Numbered from the stretch's first letter, positions 10,965 through 21,487 are shown. The stretch is 64,000 bases of DNA from Saccharobesus litoralis (GCF_003063625.1 NZ_CP026604.1:5496065-5560064); one strand, 5' to 3'. Made by a program: numbers and translations. Notes: generated from the letters alone by a model not told the origin.

Positions 10965-12261
10965 CAACATGCTCCTCGCGTGGATTGCGGGTTAAATTTT
11001 TCTTTTTCGGCTTTTTGCTTGACCGAGTCGCTTGCACACTTTCAAGTCGATGCTCGTAATCAATTCGCATAATGGCTGCAATCGCAATACTCATCACTAG
11101 TAAGCTACTACCGCCATAACTCACCAAAGGTAAGGTTAACCCCTTGGTGGGCAACATACCCGCACTAGCCCCAATGTTAACTGCGGCTTGAAAGCTAATC
11201 CAAATCGCCATGGCATAGGCAAAATAACCTTCAAACTGCTTACCCGCCGCTAAAACACGACTACCTAAACTCAAAATTTTACCCACTAACCAAAATACCA
11301 CGGCCACAACTAGCATTACGCCGATAAAGCCTGTTTCTTCGGCTAACACAGCAAAGACAAAATCGGTGTGCGCTTCCGGTAAAAAGTGTAATTTTTGAAT
11401 ACTATTGCCCAAGCCCATGCCAAACCAGTCACCTCGCCCATAGGCCATAAGGCTCTGAGTTAACTGATAACCACTGCCAAACGGATCGGCCCACGGGTCT
11501 AAAAATGAGGTCACACGCCGCATTCGGTATGACTCGCTTAAAATCAAAAACACCACTGCGCAGCAGCCAGTCATAAACAAAGCGAAAAACTGGATTAATT
11601 TAGCGCCAGCCAAAAAAAGTAACCCCACTGTCGTAGCAAACATCACCACCACAGTTCCCAAATCAGGTTGCATTAATAACAATACGGCTAAAGCAAACAT
11701 CACCAAAAGGGGTTTGATAAAGCCTTTTAAATTTTCTTTTACTTCGCTTTCACGTCTTACTAAATAGCCAGCTAAATAAACAAAAAAGAACAGCTTAGCC
11801 GGTTCTGCTGCCTGAATATTTAAAGGCCCTAAAGCTAGCCAACGCGTACTACCGTTCACATTTTTCCCGACGATTAAAACAGTAATTAACAAGCCAAAAG
11901 CTATCATCAGCAAATACGGGTTAAAGCGTTTCCACCACGCCATTGGCATTTGTACAACCGCCATAAATGCGATAAAACTTAGCCCTAAATACACCAAATG
12001 GCGAATGGCAAAATGCAATGGGTTGCCAAATAATTTACTCGCCACAGGAATAGAGGCTGATGCCACCATTAACAACCCAACAGCCAACAAGGTACAGCAC
12101 AAAATAACCAAAGTTCTGTCATACAAAGCATGACCTTCACCTAAACCAAATAACTCATCCCATACTTCTTGTACACGCTCTTTAAGCGTCGGCTTAACCT
12201 GTTTTGAGCTAGCACTATTCGCTTTAATTGACGCTGCATCAGCAACTAAATCACTGCTCAT
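10954..12261 (-). CDS. ftsW: septal peptidoglycan polymerase FtsW (SEDS family)
   Basis: A 435-residue SEDS-family membrane protein with about ten hydrophobic segments. FtsW polymerises lipid II into glycan strands in complex with FtsI at the septum. Recognisable pieces are the NVNGSTRWL loop, QPDLGTVVV, the PEAHTDFVFAVLAEETGF periplasmic segment and the C-terminal GMLPTKGLTLPLVSYGGSSL signature. A cytoplasmic N-terminal tail of about 50 residues precedes the first membrane span and the C-terminus is strongly basic (SSKKPKKKN). It overlaps murD upstream by 11 bp and murG downstream. Confidence 0.96.
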   Translation of the reverse strand: MSSDLVADAASIKANSASSKQVKPTLKERVQEVWDELFGLGEGHALYDRTLVILCCTLLAVGLLMVASASIPVASKLFGNPLHFAIRHLVYLGLSFIAFMAVVQMPMAWWKRFNPYLLMIAFGLLITVLIVGKNVNGSTRWLALGPLNIQAAEPAKLFFFVYLAGYLVRRESEVKENLKGFIKPLLVMFALAVLLLMQPDLGTVVVMFATTVGLLFLAGAKLIQFFALFMTGCCAVVFLILSESYRMRRVTSFLDPWADPFGSGYQLTQSLMAYGRGDWFGMGLGNSIQKLHFLPEAHTDFVFAVLAEETGFIGVMLVVAVVFWLVGKILSLGSRVLAAGKQFEGYFAYAMAIWISFQAAVNIGASAGMLPTKGLTLPLVSYGGSSLLVMSIAIAAIMRIDYEHRLESVQATRSSKKPKKKNLTRNPREEHVDDE

Positions 12262-13585
12262 TTAGTGCCTCCACTGCTGCGACAAAAGCCAAGCCTCTTT
12301 GCTCAAAATTTTTGAACATATCTAAAGATGCGCAAGCCGGTGACAATAAAACGGTATCCCCTACCTGAGTTATCTTAGCTGCCAATTTAACCGCGTCTTG
12401 TATACTCGATACGTGTTGCGCATTAGCTTTCAATGCAGCTATTTGTTGGCCATCACGGCCCAGCGTGATCAAATGATCGACATTCGAGTTAAGTACACTT
12501 TGCAATGGTGAAAAATCAGCATCCTTCCCCACACCACCTGCAATTAAAACTAATTGACCTTCAATATTGGCTAACCCTGATAGCGCCGCAAGTGTCGCAC
12601 CGACATTGGTCGCTTTTGAGTCGTTAACCCAAGTTACACCTAATTTCTCACTGACTTTTTCACACCTGTGCTGCAAACCAGAAAATTCATTAAAAGCAAT
12701 TTCTATGAGTCTTGGATCGGCATTCAATGCATAAGCAACAGCAGTTACCGCAAGCATATTTTGCTGATTATGCAGCCCCACTAAACGACTCTGTTGCAAA
12801 CTACACACGGCATTACCTTGTAAACAAGCATGCCCCTGTTCCACTTGCCAATCAGCTTGGCAGTCAACCCCAAATGAAATAGCATTCGGATGTTGTTCAG
12901 GGTAAGTTTGTTGGTCATCGTGATTAAAAATTGCTAATCGAGCATTTTGATAGATAGCTCGCTTTGTTTGTGCGTAGTGCGCTAAATCCGCATAGCGATC
13001 CATATGGTCTTCACTCACATTCAACACTAACGCAATATCAGCCGCAAAACTTGGGCAAAACTCCAGTTGAAAACTAGAAAGCTCCAATACAATGATGTCA
13101 CTACTATCAGACAAACAGTCCAATGCTGGGCGACCTATGTTGCCGCCAACACTGGTGGTAATTTCAGCTTTATTAAGCGCTTCACCTAATAAACTAACAA
13201 CGGTCGATTTACCATTAGACCCCGTAACAGCAACAACTTGTTTATCAGTCAAGGCTATGCCATGGGCAAATAATTCAATTTCATTTATCAGCTCAGTACC
13301 ATTAGCTAACACGGTTTGGTATATATCCGCGCGCGGATCAATACCAGGGCTCATTAAAACGAAATCAAATTGCTGTAAATATTCAACACTCGGCTGACCT
13401 AAGGTTAAATCCACCTGAGGTAAAAGTTGCTTAAGCTCGTCTATACCCGGCGGCAAACTACGTGTATCACAAACACTTGGTTCAATACCTTGCTCAACTA
13501 AAAAACGCACGCACGACATGCCACTCAGTCCTAAACCAAGTACACAAAAACGTTTATGTTTATTGAGCTCAAACCATGTTTGCAT
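12251..13585 (-). CDS. murD: UDP-N-acetylmuramoyl-L-alanine--D-glutamate ligase
   Basis: MurD adds D-glutamate to UDP-MurNAc-L-Ala in the cytoplasm. The 444-residue protein has the N-terminal VLGLGLSGMSCVRFL nucleotide-like fold, the Mur ligase ATP loop VTGSNGKSTV near residue 119, the ELSSFQLE segment, and VNDSKATN in the middle domain. Length is typical. ATG start; 41 bp separate it from mraY, one of the few real gaps inside the cluster, and it overlaps ftsW. Confidence 0.96.
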   Translation of the reverse strand: MQTWFELNKHKRFCVLGLGLSGMSCVRFLVEQGIEPSVCDTRSLPPGIDELKQLLPQVDLTLGQPSVEYLQQFDFVLMSPGIDPRADIYQTVLANGTELINEIELFAHGIALTDKQVVAVTGSNGKSTVVSLLGEALNKAEITTSVGGNIGRPALDCLSDSSDIIVLELSSFQLEFCPSFAADIALVLNVSEDHMDRYADLAHYAQTKRAIYQNARLAIFNHDDQQTYPEQHPNAISFGVDCQADWQVEQGHACLQGNAVCSLQQSRLVGLHNQQNMLAVTAVAYALNADPRLIEIAFNEFSGLQHRCEKVSEKLGVTWVNDSKATNVGATLAALSGLANIEGQLVLIAGGVGKDADFSPLQSVLNSNVDHLITLGRDGQQIAALKANAQHVSSIQDAVKLAAKITQVGDTVLLSPACASLDMFKNFEQRGLAFVAAVEALNEQ

Positions 13586-13626
13586 CTATTAACTCGAGTT
13601 ACCTTTAAACCACACTGATTGACCGA

Positions 13627-14709
13627 CTAACGAATTTTCAAGGTTGCCAAACCAACTAAAACCAACATCAGACTAATAATCCAAAAACGCACGATCACTC
13701 GTGGTTCTGGCCAGCCTTTTAATTCATAGTGATGATGAATAGGTGCCATGCGAAAAATCCGTTCACCGCGTAACTTGTAACTACCCACCTGTAAAATTAC
13801 AGATAAGGTTTCCATCACAAACACACCGCCCATAATGAACAAAATCAACTCTTGTCTAACTAAAATGGCGATCACACCTAAAGCGGCACCTAACGCCAGT
13901 GAACCAACATCACCCATAAAAACTTGCGCTGGATAAGTGTTAAACCACAGGAAACCTAAGCCAGCCCCGACAATAGCGGTACACACAATCACCAATTCAC
14001 TGGTTAACGCAATATGCGGTAAGTTCAAATAGCCAGAGAAATTCGCGTGCCCTGTTACATAAGCAATAATGGCAAACGCACTGGCCACCATAATGGTCGG
14101 TACAATAGCTAATCCGTCTAACCCATCGGTTAAATTCACCGCATTGCTGGTGCCGACGATGACGAAATAACACACCAGTAAATACAAAGCGCCTAACTGC
14201 GGTAAATACTCTTTAAAAAATGGGATAATCAATACGGTTTCGTTCGGATCATGTGCCGACCAATACAAAAAGAAAGCCACACCAATAGCGATAACCGATT
14301 GCCAAAAGTACTTCCATTTAGCAATCAACCCTTTTGAGTCTTTACGGATCACCTTGCGATAATCATCGACAAAACCAATAAGGCCATAGCTGACAACGAC
14401 AAACAAAGTCACTAACACGTAACGATTGGACAAATCGGCCCACATTAAAGAAGCAAAAACGATCGATCCCAAAATCAAAATACCGCCCATCGTCGGCGTA
14501 CCCGATTTTGAAAAATGAGATTCCGGACCATCATCTCGTACAGTTTGACCAATTTGCATACGTTGCAAATAGCGGATCAATTTAGGCCCTAAATACAAAG
14601 ACAGAACTAATGCCGTCAAAATGCTCAGAATGGCTCGCATCGTTAAATACGAAAATACATTGAACCCAGGTTCAAACTGGGTAAGCCATTCTGCTAACCA
14701 AACTAGCAT
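13627..14709 (-). CDS. mraY: phospho-MurNAc-pentapeptide translocase MraY
   Basis: MraY transfers phospho-MurNAc-pentapeptide to undecaprenyl phosphate, forming lipid I at the inner membrane. The 360-residue product has about ten membrane segments. Conserved loops are intact: GTPTMGG near residue 73, the [10 protein letters not shown] aspartates, the [10 protein letters not shown] active-site loop, and the [12 protein letters not shown] histidine loop near the C-terminus. Length equals the E. coli protein. The start overlaps the murF stop by seven bases. Confidence 0.97.
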   Translation of the reverse strand: MLVWLAEWLTQFEPGFNVFSYLTMRAILSILTALVLSLYLGPKLIRYLQRMQIGQTVRDDGPESHFSKSGTPTMGGILILGSIVFASLMWADLSNRYVLVTLFVVVSYGLIGFVDDYRKVIRKDSKGLIAKWKYFWQSVIAIGVAFFLYWSAHDPNETVLIIPFFKEYLPQLGALYLLVCYFVIVGTSNAVNLTDGLDGLAIVPTIMVASAFAIIAYVTGHANFSGYLNLPHIALTSELVIVCTAIVGAGLGFLWFNTYPAQVFMGDVGSLALGAALGVIAILVRQELILFIMGGVFVMETLSVILQVGSYKLRGERIFRMAPIHHHYELKGWPEPRVIVRFWIISLMLVLVGLATLKIR

Positions 14710-16064
14710 TCGGCGACTCCTGATGATTTCATTGCTTCTATTACTCTTTCCATTCGCGCACTGCGCGAACCTTTCACTAAAATGGTTGTGGGTTGATTAT
14801 CTAAACTGGCTTTTAACGCCGTCACTAACGTTTCAAGTTGATGAAAATGTTGTTTACTGTCATGCCCCTCTTGGGCTTGTAAACTCATCTCACCAAACGT
14901 AAATAAATCCTGTATGCCTAAGCTTCTAGCATAATTACCAACGTCCTGATGCTCTTTGCGCGCGTAATTACCTAATTCAGCCATATCCCCCATTACGAAG
15001 ATTTTACGCCCTTCAACATTGGCTAAAACATCCAACGCGGCCTGCATAGATGCCTTATTGGCGTTATACGTATCGTCTATCATGATCAAATTATCAGTGA
15101 TTTGAATACGATTAAGTCGACCTTTGACGCTGACATTTTTATTCAAACCGCTCACAACAGTCTGAATATCAATTCCCGCAGCTAATGCACAACTTGCCGC
15201 TGCCAACGCATTTGCGATGTTGTGAGCTCCCGGTAATTGCAAATTAATGGCATAGCCTTGACCTTGAAAATTCAGTTCAAACTGGCTAGCAAAGGCATTC
15301 ATACTCATGTTACTGGCATACAAATCGGCTTGTTCGTTTTGCAGGCTAAACAAAGTGACGTTTAGTTGAGCCAAACGGCTTTGCCATTGCTGTTTAAATT
15401 CGCAATCATAATTGACAACCGCTTTGCCACTTTCAGACAAGCCGCTATAAATTTCACCCTTTGCTTGCGCCACACCACTGAGTGAGCCAAAGCCTTCTAA
15501 ATGCGCACCCGACACATTGTTAACTAAAGCAACATCAGGTTTAACTAAATCGACACTGTAAGCTATTTCACCAATATGATTAGCGCCTAGCTCAACCACA
15601 GCATATTCATGCTCAGCGGTGAGCTCTAATAGGGTTAAAGGCACACCAATATCGTTGTTCAAATTACCTTTAGTTGCCAACGTATTGCCGGCTAGCTGAC
15701 ATATAGACTGTAATAATTCTTTAACTGTGGTTTTGCCACAACTGCCTGTTATTGCGATTGTTTTAACATCACACAGGGCTTTAACACCTTTGGCTATTTT
15801 GCCTAGCGCCACTCGCGTATCATCGACAATAATTTGCGCGACATCCGCGTCAACTTCATGTTCAACCACTACGGCACTAGCGCCAGCGCTAACCGCTTGT
15901 TCAATAAACGCATGCGCGTCAAAGCGCTCACCTTTTAATGCAACAAACAAGGAGCCTGTTTCAATTCGGCGAGTATCGGTACTGACTTGATGGATCTGGT
16001 GATCTGAGCCTTTCAGTTGCCCTGATGTCATTTCAGCAATAGCTAACAGAGATAAATTAATCAT
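14703..16064 (-). CDS. murF: UDP-MurNAc-tripeptide--D-Ala-D-Ala ligase
   Basis: MurF attaches the D-Ala-D-Ala dipeptide, finishing the cytoplasmic pentapeptide precursor. The 453-residue product carries the N-terminal [25 protein letters not shown] substrate region (shared with MurE), the ATP loop [12 protein letters not shown] near residue 108, and [12 protein letters not shown], the conserved C-terminal linker motif. ATG overlaps the murE stop (ATGA). Its product and that of ddlB in the same cluster act in series. Confidence 0.96.
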   Translation of the reverse strand: MINLSLLAIAEMTSGQLKGSDHQIHQVSTDTRRIETGSLFVALKGERFDAHAFIEQAVSAGASAVVVEHEVDADVAQIIVDDTRVALGKIAKGVKALCDVKTIAITGSCGKTTVKELLQSICQLAGNTLATKGNLNNDIGVPLTLLELTAEHEYAVVELGANHIGEIAYSVDLVKPDVALVNNVSGAHLEGFGSLSGVAQAKGEIYSGLSESGKAVVNYDCEFKQQWQSRLAQLNVTLFSLQNEQADLYASNMSMNAFASQFELNFQGQGYAINLQLPGAHNIANALAAASCALAAGIDIQTVVSGLNKNVSVKGRLNRIQITDNLIMIDDTYNANKASMQAALDVLANVEGRKIFVMGDMAELGNYARKEHQDVGNYARSLGIQDLFTFGEMSLQAQEGHDSKQHFHQLETLVTALKASLDNQPTTILVKGSRSARMERVIEAMKSSGVAEC

Positions 16065-17569
16065 GCGGCTTGCTCCATGAGTTGTTGCACATACTCTCGT
16101 TCATTGTAAGCGTGCTTTATCCCTGCTATTTCTTGGGTTGTTTCATGACCTTTACCGGCAACCAAAATAATGTCTTGCGCTTGTGCCGCTTGCACGGCCG
16201 ACTGAATAGCCAATTTGCGGTCTAACTCAACAACAACTTTTTGCTTATCTTGGTCGCTTATGCCCTTTAAAATAGCTTTAGCGATTAATTCAGGTGACTC
16301 AGAACGCGAGTTGTCATTAGTAACAAAGATTTTATCTGCATACTTAGCGGCAATTTGCCCCATCACAGGCCGCTTATCTGTATCGCGATCACCACCACAA
16401 CCAAAAACCACAAACAATTGCCCTTGCTCGGTCAAATGACGGCGACAAGCCACTAAGGCCTTTTCTAAACCGTCTGGAGTATGAGCAAAATCAACAATCA
16501 CATTAGGTTGACTGTTTTTCCCAAAATGTTCCATACGACCTGCTATCGGTTTAACTTGCGCAAAAGCCTTTGCAATATCGGCAAGCGAGTAATTCATTTC
16601 CAATAAACACGCCATGGCAACCAACGCATTCTCAATATTAAAATCACCATAAAAAGGTAAAAATAAAGATGCGGTTTCACTTTCTGAGCTAATAGATAAT
16701 TCAAAACCATCGGCTTTAGCGTCAGCTTGGGTAACTATCAGATATCGCCCGTGCGGATTGGTTTGATTTAAAAAATAACTGTTTTCATCACTAGCCACTC
16801 GACTAACAACCCGCACCGACTTTGCTCCACTCATGACTTGATGAGCTAACTTTTGGCCCCAAGAGCAATCTAAATTAATGACAACATCTGCGCTCTCGTA
16901 GTCACTAAACAATTTTGTTTTAGCCGCAAAATAACCTTGCATATCGCCATGAAAATCTAAATGGTCATGCGACAAATTAGTAAACGCGGTAACCTGAAAA
17001 GCCAAACCCTTGATACGTTGCTCAGCCAAAGCATGGCTTGATACCTCTAAACAACAAACATCTTGCTGCTTAGCAATAGCCGTCAATAAATCATGTAACT
17101 CAATGGCAACCGGTGTGGTATTTAACAGTGGTTGTAATTTATGCTTGGTTTGCACACCTAAAGTACCAACATAAGCCGCGTCTCGATCCAGCAACAACAA
17201 GGCTTGAAAAACCATATTCGCCACTGTTGTTTTACCATTGGTTCCTGTAACACCAATCAAGGCTAATTCAGCAATATCGGCTTGACTGACGCAGGCCGCA
17301 ATGTCAGCTTGTAGGTGTGATAAACGCCAAATAAAAATGACGGGCACTGAATTTACGGTTTGTCTAACCCCATGCTGCGACGATTCATCTGCATCCGCTA
17401 GAACAGCGACAGCACCTTGCTGAACCGCCTTAGCAATAAAATTACGACCATCAAATTGAGCGCCTTTTAGCGCGATAAATACTGATTGGTTATTAACTTT
17501 GCGTGAATCTAAATGCAAATGCTCAAAAGCAATACTCGGCAAATTCACTTGGCAAATGTCATTGAGCAT
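16061..17569 (-). CDS. murE: UDP-MurNAc-dipeptide--meso-diaminopimelate ligase
   Basis: MurE adds the third stem residue. The open frame extends 60 codons further into ftsI, but the ATG at 17569, ten bases after the ftsI stop, gives a normal N-terminus (MLNDICQVNLPS) and 502 residues; no strong ribosome site precedes it, so coupling to ftsI is likely. The ATP loop GVTGTNGKTT is at residues 106-115. The meso-DAP recognition motif is D419-N-S-R422 rather than the usual DNPR: the contact arginine is kept, the proline is serine. The RMEHFG and GKGHE motifs are intact. DAP specificity is inferred from the arginine and the gammaproteobacterial context. Confidence 0.95.
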   Translation of the reverse strand: MLNDICQVNLPSIAFEHLHLDSRKVNNQSVFIALKGAQFDGRNFIAKAVQQGAVAVLADADESSQHGVRQTVNSVPVIFIWRLSHLQADIAACVSQADIAELALIGVTGTNGKTTVANMVFQALLLLDRDAAYVGTLGVQTKHKLQPLLNTTPVAIELHDLLTAIAKQQDVCCLEVSSHALAEQRIKGLAFQVTAFTNLSHDHLDFHGDMQGYFAAKTKLFSDYESADVVINLDCSWGQKLAHQVMSGAKSVRVVSRVASDENSYFLNQTNPHGRYLIVTQADAKADGFELSISSESETASLFLPFYGDFNIENALVAMACLLEMNYSLADIAKAFAQVKPIAGRMEHFGKNSQPNVIVDFAHTPDGLEKALVACRRHLTEQGQLFVVFGCGGDRDTDKRPVMGQIAAKYADKIFVTNDNSRSESPELIAKAILKGISDQDKQKVVVELDRKLAIQSAVQAAQAQDIILVAGKGHETTQEIAGIKHAYNEREYVQQLMEQAA

Positions 17570-17579
17570 AGTCAAGGAT

Positions 17580-19322
17580 TTAGGCACTTGGCTTTCCTCC
17601 CTGACTCTTGGCAATGGTGATTGTGTCTTTTTCGTTATCCGGTAATTCATTAAGAATGCGCATCGCACCTTGCACGACTCGGCTAAAGACAGGCGCGGCA
17701 ACCGCACCTCCGCCATATTCATCACCTTTAGGGTTATCAATAACCACAACGGTAGCTATACGTGGTTTACTCACTGGGGCAATTCCGGCAAAGGTTGCGT
17801 AATAATCACTACCGTAACCACCTGCAATCGCTTTACGTGAGGTTCCGGTTTTACCGGCAATTCGATAGCCTTCAACCGCAGCTCGCGTACCCGTACCACC
17901 TTCTCGAGTCACTTCTTCCATCATGCGTAAGACTTGACGTGTGGTACTGGCCGCATACACTCGCTCGCCTTCAGGTACGGTATCTCGCTTTAAAATGGAA
18001 AGAGGGCGTTGAATGCCCCCAGCTGCTACCGTCGCGTAAAAGCGCGCTAATTGTAATGGCGTCACTTGCAAGCCGTAACCAAACGACAAAGTGGCAAGTT
18101 CAAAGTCCGACCAGCGCCGCCTATCATGCAGCACCCCCTGACTCTCGCCAATAATCAAACTACCGGTATCATTGCCAAAACCGGCGTTATAAAAAGTATC
18201 CAAATAATTTTGCGCTGGCATAGAAAGCGCGAGTTTAGTCACACCGACATTGCTCGATTTTTGTAAAATCGACACTAAATCCATTTTGCCGTGATTACGC
18301 CCATCACGCACAATACGGCCGCCAATGCGCATACGCCCTGGTGAGGTATCAATTAAATCTTTCGGGCCAACTGAGCCAAATTCCAAAGCCGACAACACCA
18401 CTAAAGGTTTTATCGATGAGCCTGGTTCGTAGGCATCTGTTACTGCGCGATTACGTGCATTGCGAGCTGAATAGGTTTGACGATTATTCGGGTTATAAGA
18501 CGGGCTATTAACCATGGCGAGTATCTCACCTGTGTTGACATCCACCATCACCACAGAGCCAGAATCCGCATCATGATACTGCACGGCTTTTTTCAACTCT
18601 TGATAAGCTAAGGCCTGAATACCTTGATCAATCGATAAGGTAACGTCTTGCGCTGGACTCGCATCTTCTTCAGCCAACACTTTAATAACTTGACCACGTG
18701 CATCTTTCATCACGTGTTTTTTACCGTTTTTACCCGTTAGCTCACCATCAAATAAGCGCTCGATGCCTTCAATACCCACATCATCAATATTGGTTAATCC
18801 GACAATATGGGCACTCACTTCACCATACGGGTAATAACGCTTTGACTCTGGACGCAAGTAAACACCGGGAATATCTAATTTATCGACATACTCAGCCATA
18901 GCAGGGGTAATTTGACGACCTAAGTATATAAACCGCCGTTGCTTTTCAATAGCGGCATTGACCGTGCCCAACAAAGATTCAACCGGTGTTTTTAATACAT
19001 CAGCTAAGGCTCGCCATTCTCGCTCTCGGCTCATACCGTTATGGCGTTTGATAATCACAGGATCGGCAAATACAGTGTTAACCGGCGCTGATATAGCGAG
19101 TTCTAAACCATTGCGATCTTTGATCATGCCACGATGAACGCGATCGGCTAAATAGCGATGTGTACGTGCATCACCTTGTTGACGCAACATATCAGGCTGG
19201 ATCACTTGAATGTAAGCGGCTCGCGCAATAATTGAAGCAAACACAAGCAAGATCACGCCAAAGACGACATAAAATCGCCAGCGCCCTACAGCTTGCTTTT
19301 GTTTATTAATTCGCTTATTCAT
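17580..19322 (-). CDS. ftsI: septal peptidoglycan transpeptidase FtsI (PBP3)
   Basis: FtsI cross-links septal peptidoglycan with FtsW. The 580-residue class B penicillin-binding protein has a short cytoplasmic tail, one membrane anchor (about residues 17-38), the PBP dimerisation domain, and the transpeptidase domain with the three expected motifs: S302-S-I-K305 (catalytic serine), S356-S-N358 and K491-T-G493. The ATG overlaps the ftsL stop by four bases. It ends ten bases before murE. It is the beta-lactam target of the division machinery. Confidence 0.97.
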   Translation of the reverse strand: MNKRINKQKQAVGRWRFYVVFGVILLVFASIIARAAYIQVIQPDMLRQQGDARTHRYLADRVHRGMIKDRNGLELAISAPVNTVFADPVIIKRHNGMSREREWRALADVLKTPVESLLGTVNAAIEKQRRFIYLGRQITPAMAEYVDKLDIPGVYLRPESKRYYPYGEVSAHIVGLTNIDDVGIEGIERLFDGELTGKNGKKHVMKDARGQVIKVLAEEDASPAQDVTLSIDQGIQALAYQELKKAVQYHDADSGSVVMVDVNTGEILAMVNSPSYNPNNRQTYSARNARNRAVTDAYEPGSSIKPLVVLSALEFGSVGPKDLIDTSPGRMRIGGRIVRDGRNHGKMDLVSILQKSSNVGVTKLALSMPAQNYLDTFYNAGFGNDTGSLIIGESQGVLHDRRRWSDFELATLSFGYGLQVTPLQLARFYATVAAGGIQRPLSILKRDTVPEGERVYAASTTRQVLRMMEEVTREGGTGTRAAVEGYRIAGKTGTSRKAIAGGYGSDYYATFAGIAPVSKPRIATVVVIDNPKGDEYGGGAVAAPVFSRVVQGAMRILNELPDNEKDTITIAKSQGGKPSA

Positions 19323-19648
19323 TCAAGTTCGATAATTCGTTCTTCAGCCCTATCTGGGCGTTTCATTTCTAATTGCTTCGTTGCAATTTGCTCAACTCGG
19401 CTATGCTCAGACAACGCATTTAGCTCAAGTAACATGTGGCGCCAATCGACACCCAATCTATCTTGCTTATCTTGTAACTTTTGTACTTCTGTATTTAATT
19501 GCCGGTTTTTCCAAGCAAAATATACCACTGCGTATGCACTCGACATGACGCACAACACAAGAAAAATAACCAACTTGTGTTCTAGCCAATCTTTAATAAT
19601 CAGCCAGGCTAAATTTGGCTGTTTGGCTTGCTTATCTCGGCTAGCCAC
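19319..19648 (-). CDS. ftsL: cell division protein FtsL
   Basis: A 109-residue bitopic protein: basic cytoplasmic N-terminus, a membrane segment near residues 26-47 ([21 protein letters not shown]), and a periplasmic heptad-rich coiled coil. FtsL pairs with FtsB and binds FtsQ to activate FtsWI. The start is GTG, overlapping the 3' end of rsmH by eight bases; no clear ribosome site is seen, suggesting coupled and perhaps low-level translation. Identification rests on topology, size and fixed position between rsmH and ftsI, since the sequence itself is poorly conserved. Confidence 0.93.
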   Translation of the reverse strand: MASRDKQAKQPNLAWLIIKDWLEHKLVIFLVLCVMSSAYAVVYFAWKNRQLNTEVQKLQDKQDRLGVDWRHMLLELNALSEHSRVEQIATKQLEMKRPDRAEERIIELE

Positions 19649-20585
19649 TTAAACGTTCGGCAATCCGCAGTACTGAACTGCGTGCGCGCGTGTTCAGTTC
19701 AATTTCTTGCGCTGATGGCTTGATTGCCTTCCCTATGGTTTTAAATTTAATATGCTTACTCAACTCATCATCAGTAACAGGCAAGCCGCGCGGCACAGCT
19801 TTCGCCTTACTTTGCTCAGCCATGAAGCGCTTAACAATGCGATCTTCTAATGAATGGAAGCTAATCACCGACAAACGGCCACCCGGTGCCAAAATATCAA
19901 TCGAATTGGCTAACGCTTGTTTAATGGCATCTAGTTCACCATTAACTTGAATACGAATAGCTTGAAAGCTACGGGTGGCAGGGTGTTTACCCGGCTCACG
20001 CTTTTTAATAATGCGTTCAATTAATCCCGCTAAATCTAAAGTGCGCTTAAATGGCTTGTCATCACGGTCATAAACAATTGCCGCAGCAATTTTGCGAGCG
20101 AAGCGCTCTTCACCATATTCTTTAAGCACGTAAGCAATATCATCGCGTTCTGCGGTGCGTAACCATTCTGCTGCCGACTGCCCTTGGCTTGTATCCATGC
20201 GCATATCCAACGGGCCATCACGTAAAAAGCTAAAACCGCGTTCCGCATCATCAAGTTGCGGCGAGCTAACTCCGAGATCCAACAAAATACCGTCTACCTT
20301 GCCAAGTAGGCCCATGTCAGCCAATTTACTTGGCATATCGGCAAAATTACTATGCACAATTTGAAAGCGAGGATCGGCAAAATGCTCACCGGCAAAAGCA
20401 ATCGCAGTGGGATCTTGGTCAAAAGCAATTAAACGACCATTGTCGCCAAGTTGCTTTAATACCTGACGGCTATGGCCACCACGGCCAAACGTACCATCAA
20501 CATAAACACCGTCAGGCTTAATCGCCAAACCATCGACCGCTTCTTGCAGTAAAACACTAATATGCCCAGCGGCTGCTTGTTCCAT
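19641..20585 (-). CDS. rsmH: 16S rRNA (cytosine(1402)-N4)-methyltransferase
   Basis: RsmH (MraW) methylates N4 of C1402 in the ribosomal P site using S-adenosylmethionine. The 314-residue product begins with [13 protein letters not shown], has the SAM-binding [15 protein letters not shown] loop at about residues 29-43, the [20 protein letters not shown] segment and [13 protein letters not shown] near residue 250, all typical. Its ATG shares one base with the mraZ stop (TAATG), so it is translationally coupled to mraZ. Confidence 0.97.
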   Translation of the reverse strand: MEQAAAGHISVLLQEAVDGLAIKPDGVYVDGTFGRGGHSRQVLKQLGDNGRLIAFDQDPTAIAFAGEHFADPRFQIVHSNFADMPSKLADMGLLGKVDGILLDLGVSSPQLDDAERGFSFLRDGPLDMRMDTSQGQSAAEWLRTAERDDIAYVLKEYGEERFARKIAAAIVYDRDDKPFKRTLDLAGLIERIIKKREPGKHPATRSFQAIRIQVNGELDAIKQALANSIDILAPGGRLSVISFHSLEDRIVKRFMAEQSKAKAVPRGLPVTDDELSKHIKFKTIGKAIKPSAQEIELNTRARSSVLRIAERLSG

Positions 20586-21046
20586 TAAAGCGATAACCCT
20601 TGTAAAGCCGGACTCAATTCAGAGTCAGGTGACTGCATTGCTAAAATGTCGTCTTCCATTTGTTTATCCCACTCTTCTTGCGCCCAAATTTCGAATTTAT
20701 TAATACGCCCTGATAACAGCAATTGCTTTTGCATGCGCGCATAATTACGTAACGGCGCTGGAATTAACAAACGACCATTCTTTTTATCAATTTCCGCTTC
20801 ATTCGCGTTACCCAGTAACAAACGTTTCACTCGGCTTTGCTGCGGATCCATATCCGACAACTTGATCAACTTGCGTTCTACCTGTTCCCATTCATGCAAT
20901 GGATACAACATTAAACAGCGTTGATTAACACTAATTGTGCAGATCACTACACCGTCAGACTCCTCCTGAAACAGATCGCGATAGCGGGTCGGGATCGCAA
21001 TCCGACCTTTATCGTCCATCGTTAAAGAATGAGAGCCTCGAAGCAC
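20585..21046 (-). CDS. mraZ: division/cell-wall cluster regulator MraZ
   Basis: MraZ is a double SpoVT/AbrB-fold DNA-binding protein that represses the dcw promoter and forms ring-shaped oligomers. The 153-residue product starts at GTG and opens FRGSH-like ([23 protein letters not shown]), with the second AbrB unit around residues 82-128 ([12 protein letters not shown]). It is the first gene of the cluster; four evenly spaced GTGGA boxes lie 33-67 bp upstream of its start, consistent with autoregulation. Confidence 0.96.
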   Translation of the reverse strand: MLRGSHSLTMDDKGRIAIPTRYRDLFQEESDGVVICTISVNQRCLMLYPLHEWEQVERKLIKLSDMDPQQSRVKRLLLGNANEAEIDKKNGRLLIPAPLRNYARMQKQLLLSGRINKFEIWAQEEWDKQMEDDILAMQSPDSELSPALQGLSL

Positions 21047-21078
21047 AGTTTCAAACCTTGCAATTAGTTAATTTAAAA

Positions 21079-21113
21079 TCCACATGGATCCACTAAAATC
21101 CACTTTTTTCCAC
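21079..21113 (-). promoter_or_regulatory. MraZ operator: four GTGGA boxes at 10-bp spacing
   Basis: On the minus strand GTGGA occurs four times (complement TCCAC at 21079-21083, 21089-21093, 21099-21103 and 21109-21113), every copy exactly 10 bp from the next, so all face the same side of the helix. MraZ of E. coli is known to bind TGGGN direct repeats separated by five bases in this position. The array starts nine bases downstream of the predicted -10, so bound MraZ would block initiation or early elongation. Confidence 0.85.
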
Positions 21114-21121
21114 AATGGCAA

Positions 21122-21150
21122 ATTTTCGGCGTCGAGGCCATGTTTGTCAA
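21122..21150 (-). promoter_or_regulatory. predicted sigma-70 promoter of the dcw cluster (Pmra)
   Basis: On the minus strand a perfect TTGACA (-35, 21145-21150) is followed after 17 bp by GAAAAT (-10, 21122-21127). The transcription start would fall at the first MraZ box, about 70 bp before the mraZ GTG. The -35 is consensus; the -10 matches four of six bases. Confidence 0.7.
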
Positions 21151-21222
21151 GGCTAAAATCTGCCTAAACACCTGTCTATAAACCCAGTAAAAATCAGCAT
21201 TCTCGGCAAAACCTTGAAACCA

Positions 21223-21245
21223 GTGGAGAAAAGTGGAAATGTGGG
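21223..21245 (+). promoter_or_regulatory. second, inverted group of GTGG boxes upstream of Pmra
   Basis: On the plus strand GTGGA at 21223, GTGGA at 21233 and GTGGG at 21241 form a further cluster of the MraZ-type box in the opposite orientation, about 110 bp from the proximal array and upstream of the -35. The first two keep the 10-bp period; the third is 8 bp on. This could be an upstream MraZ site allowing looping, or chance. The rest of 21246-21487 shows no gene or strong signal. Confidence 0.4.
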
Positions 21246-21487
21246 TAGGCGTTAGATGAAAAAAATATTAAAAAGCCACTTTAAGAAACATATGGCTATT
21301 AACCGGTGATTACAGATCTAGGGGTAGTAAAAATTAATATAAGCAGGATTGTTAAATAATTAGAATATTGTGAACTGGTTAAGTCTAGCTAACTTAATCA
21401 AACAAGCAGTGCCAAACCAGTAATGATGAATAGCGTTACACTTCGTTGCCCAGCAATATTTTTAAGGTCAGAACGTTTCAATAACGG

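Noticed and set aside
17570-17749. 60-codon N-terminal extension of murE
   Set aside because: It lies entirely within the ftsI 3' end, does not resemble MurE, and a correctly placed ATG exists at 17569.
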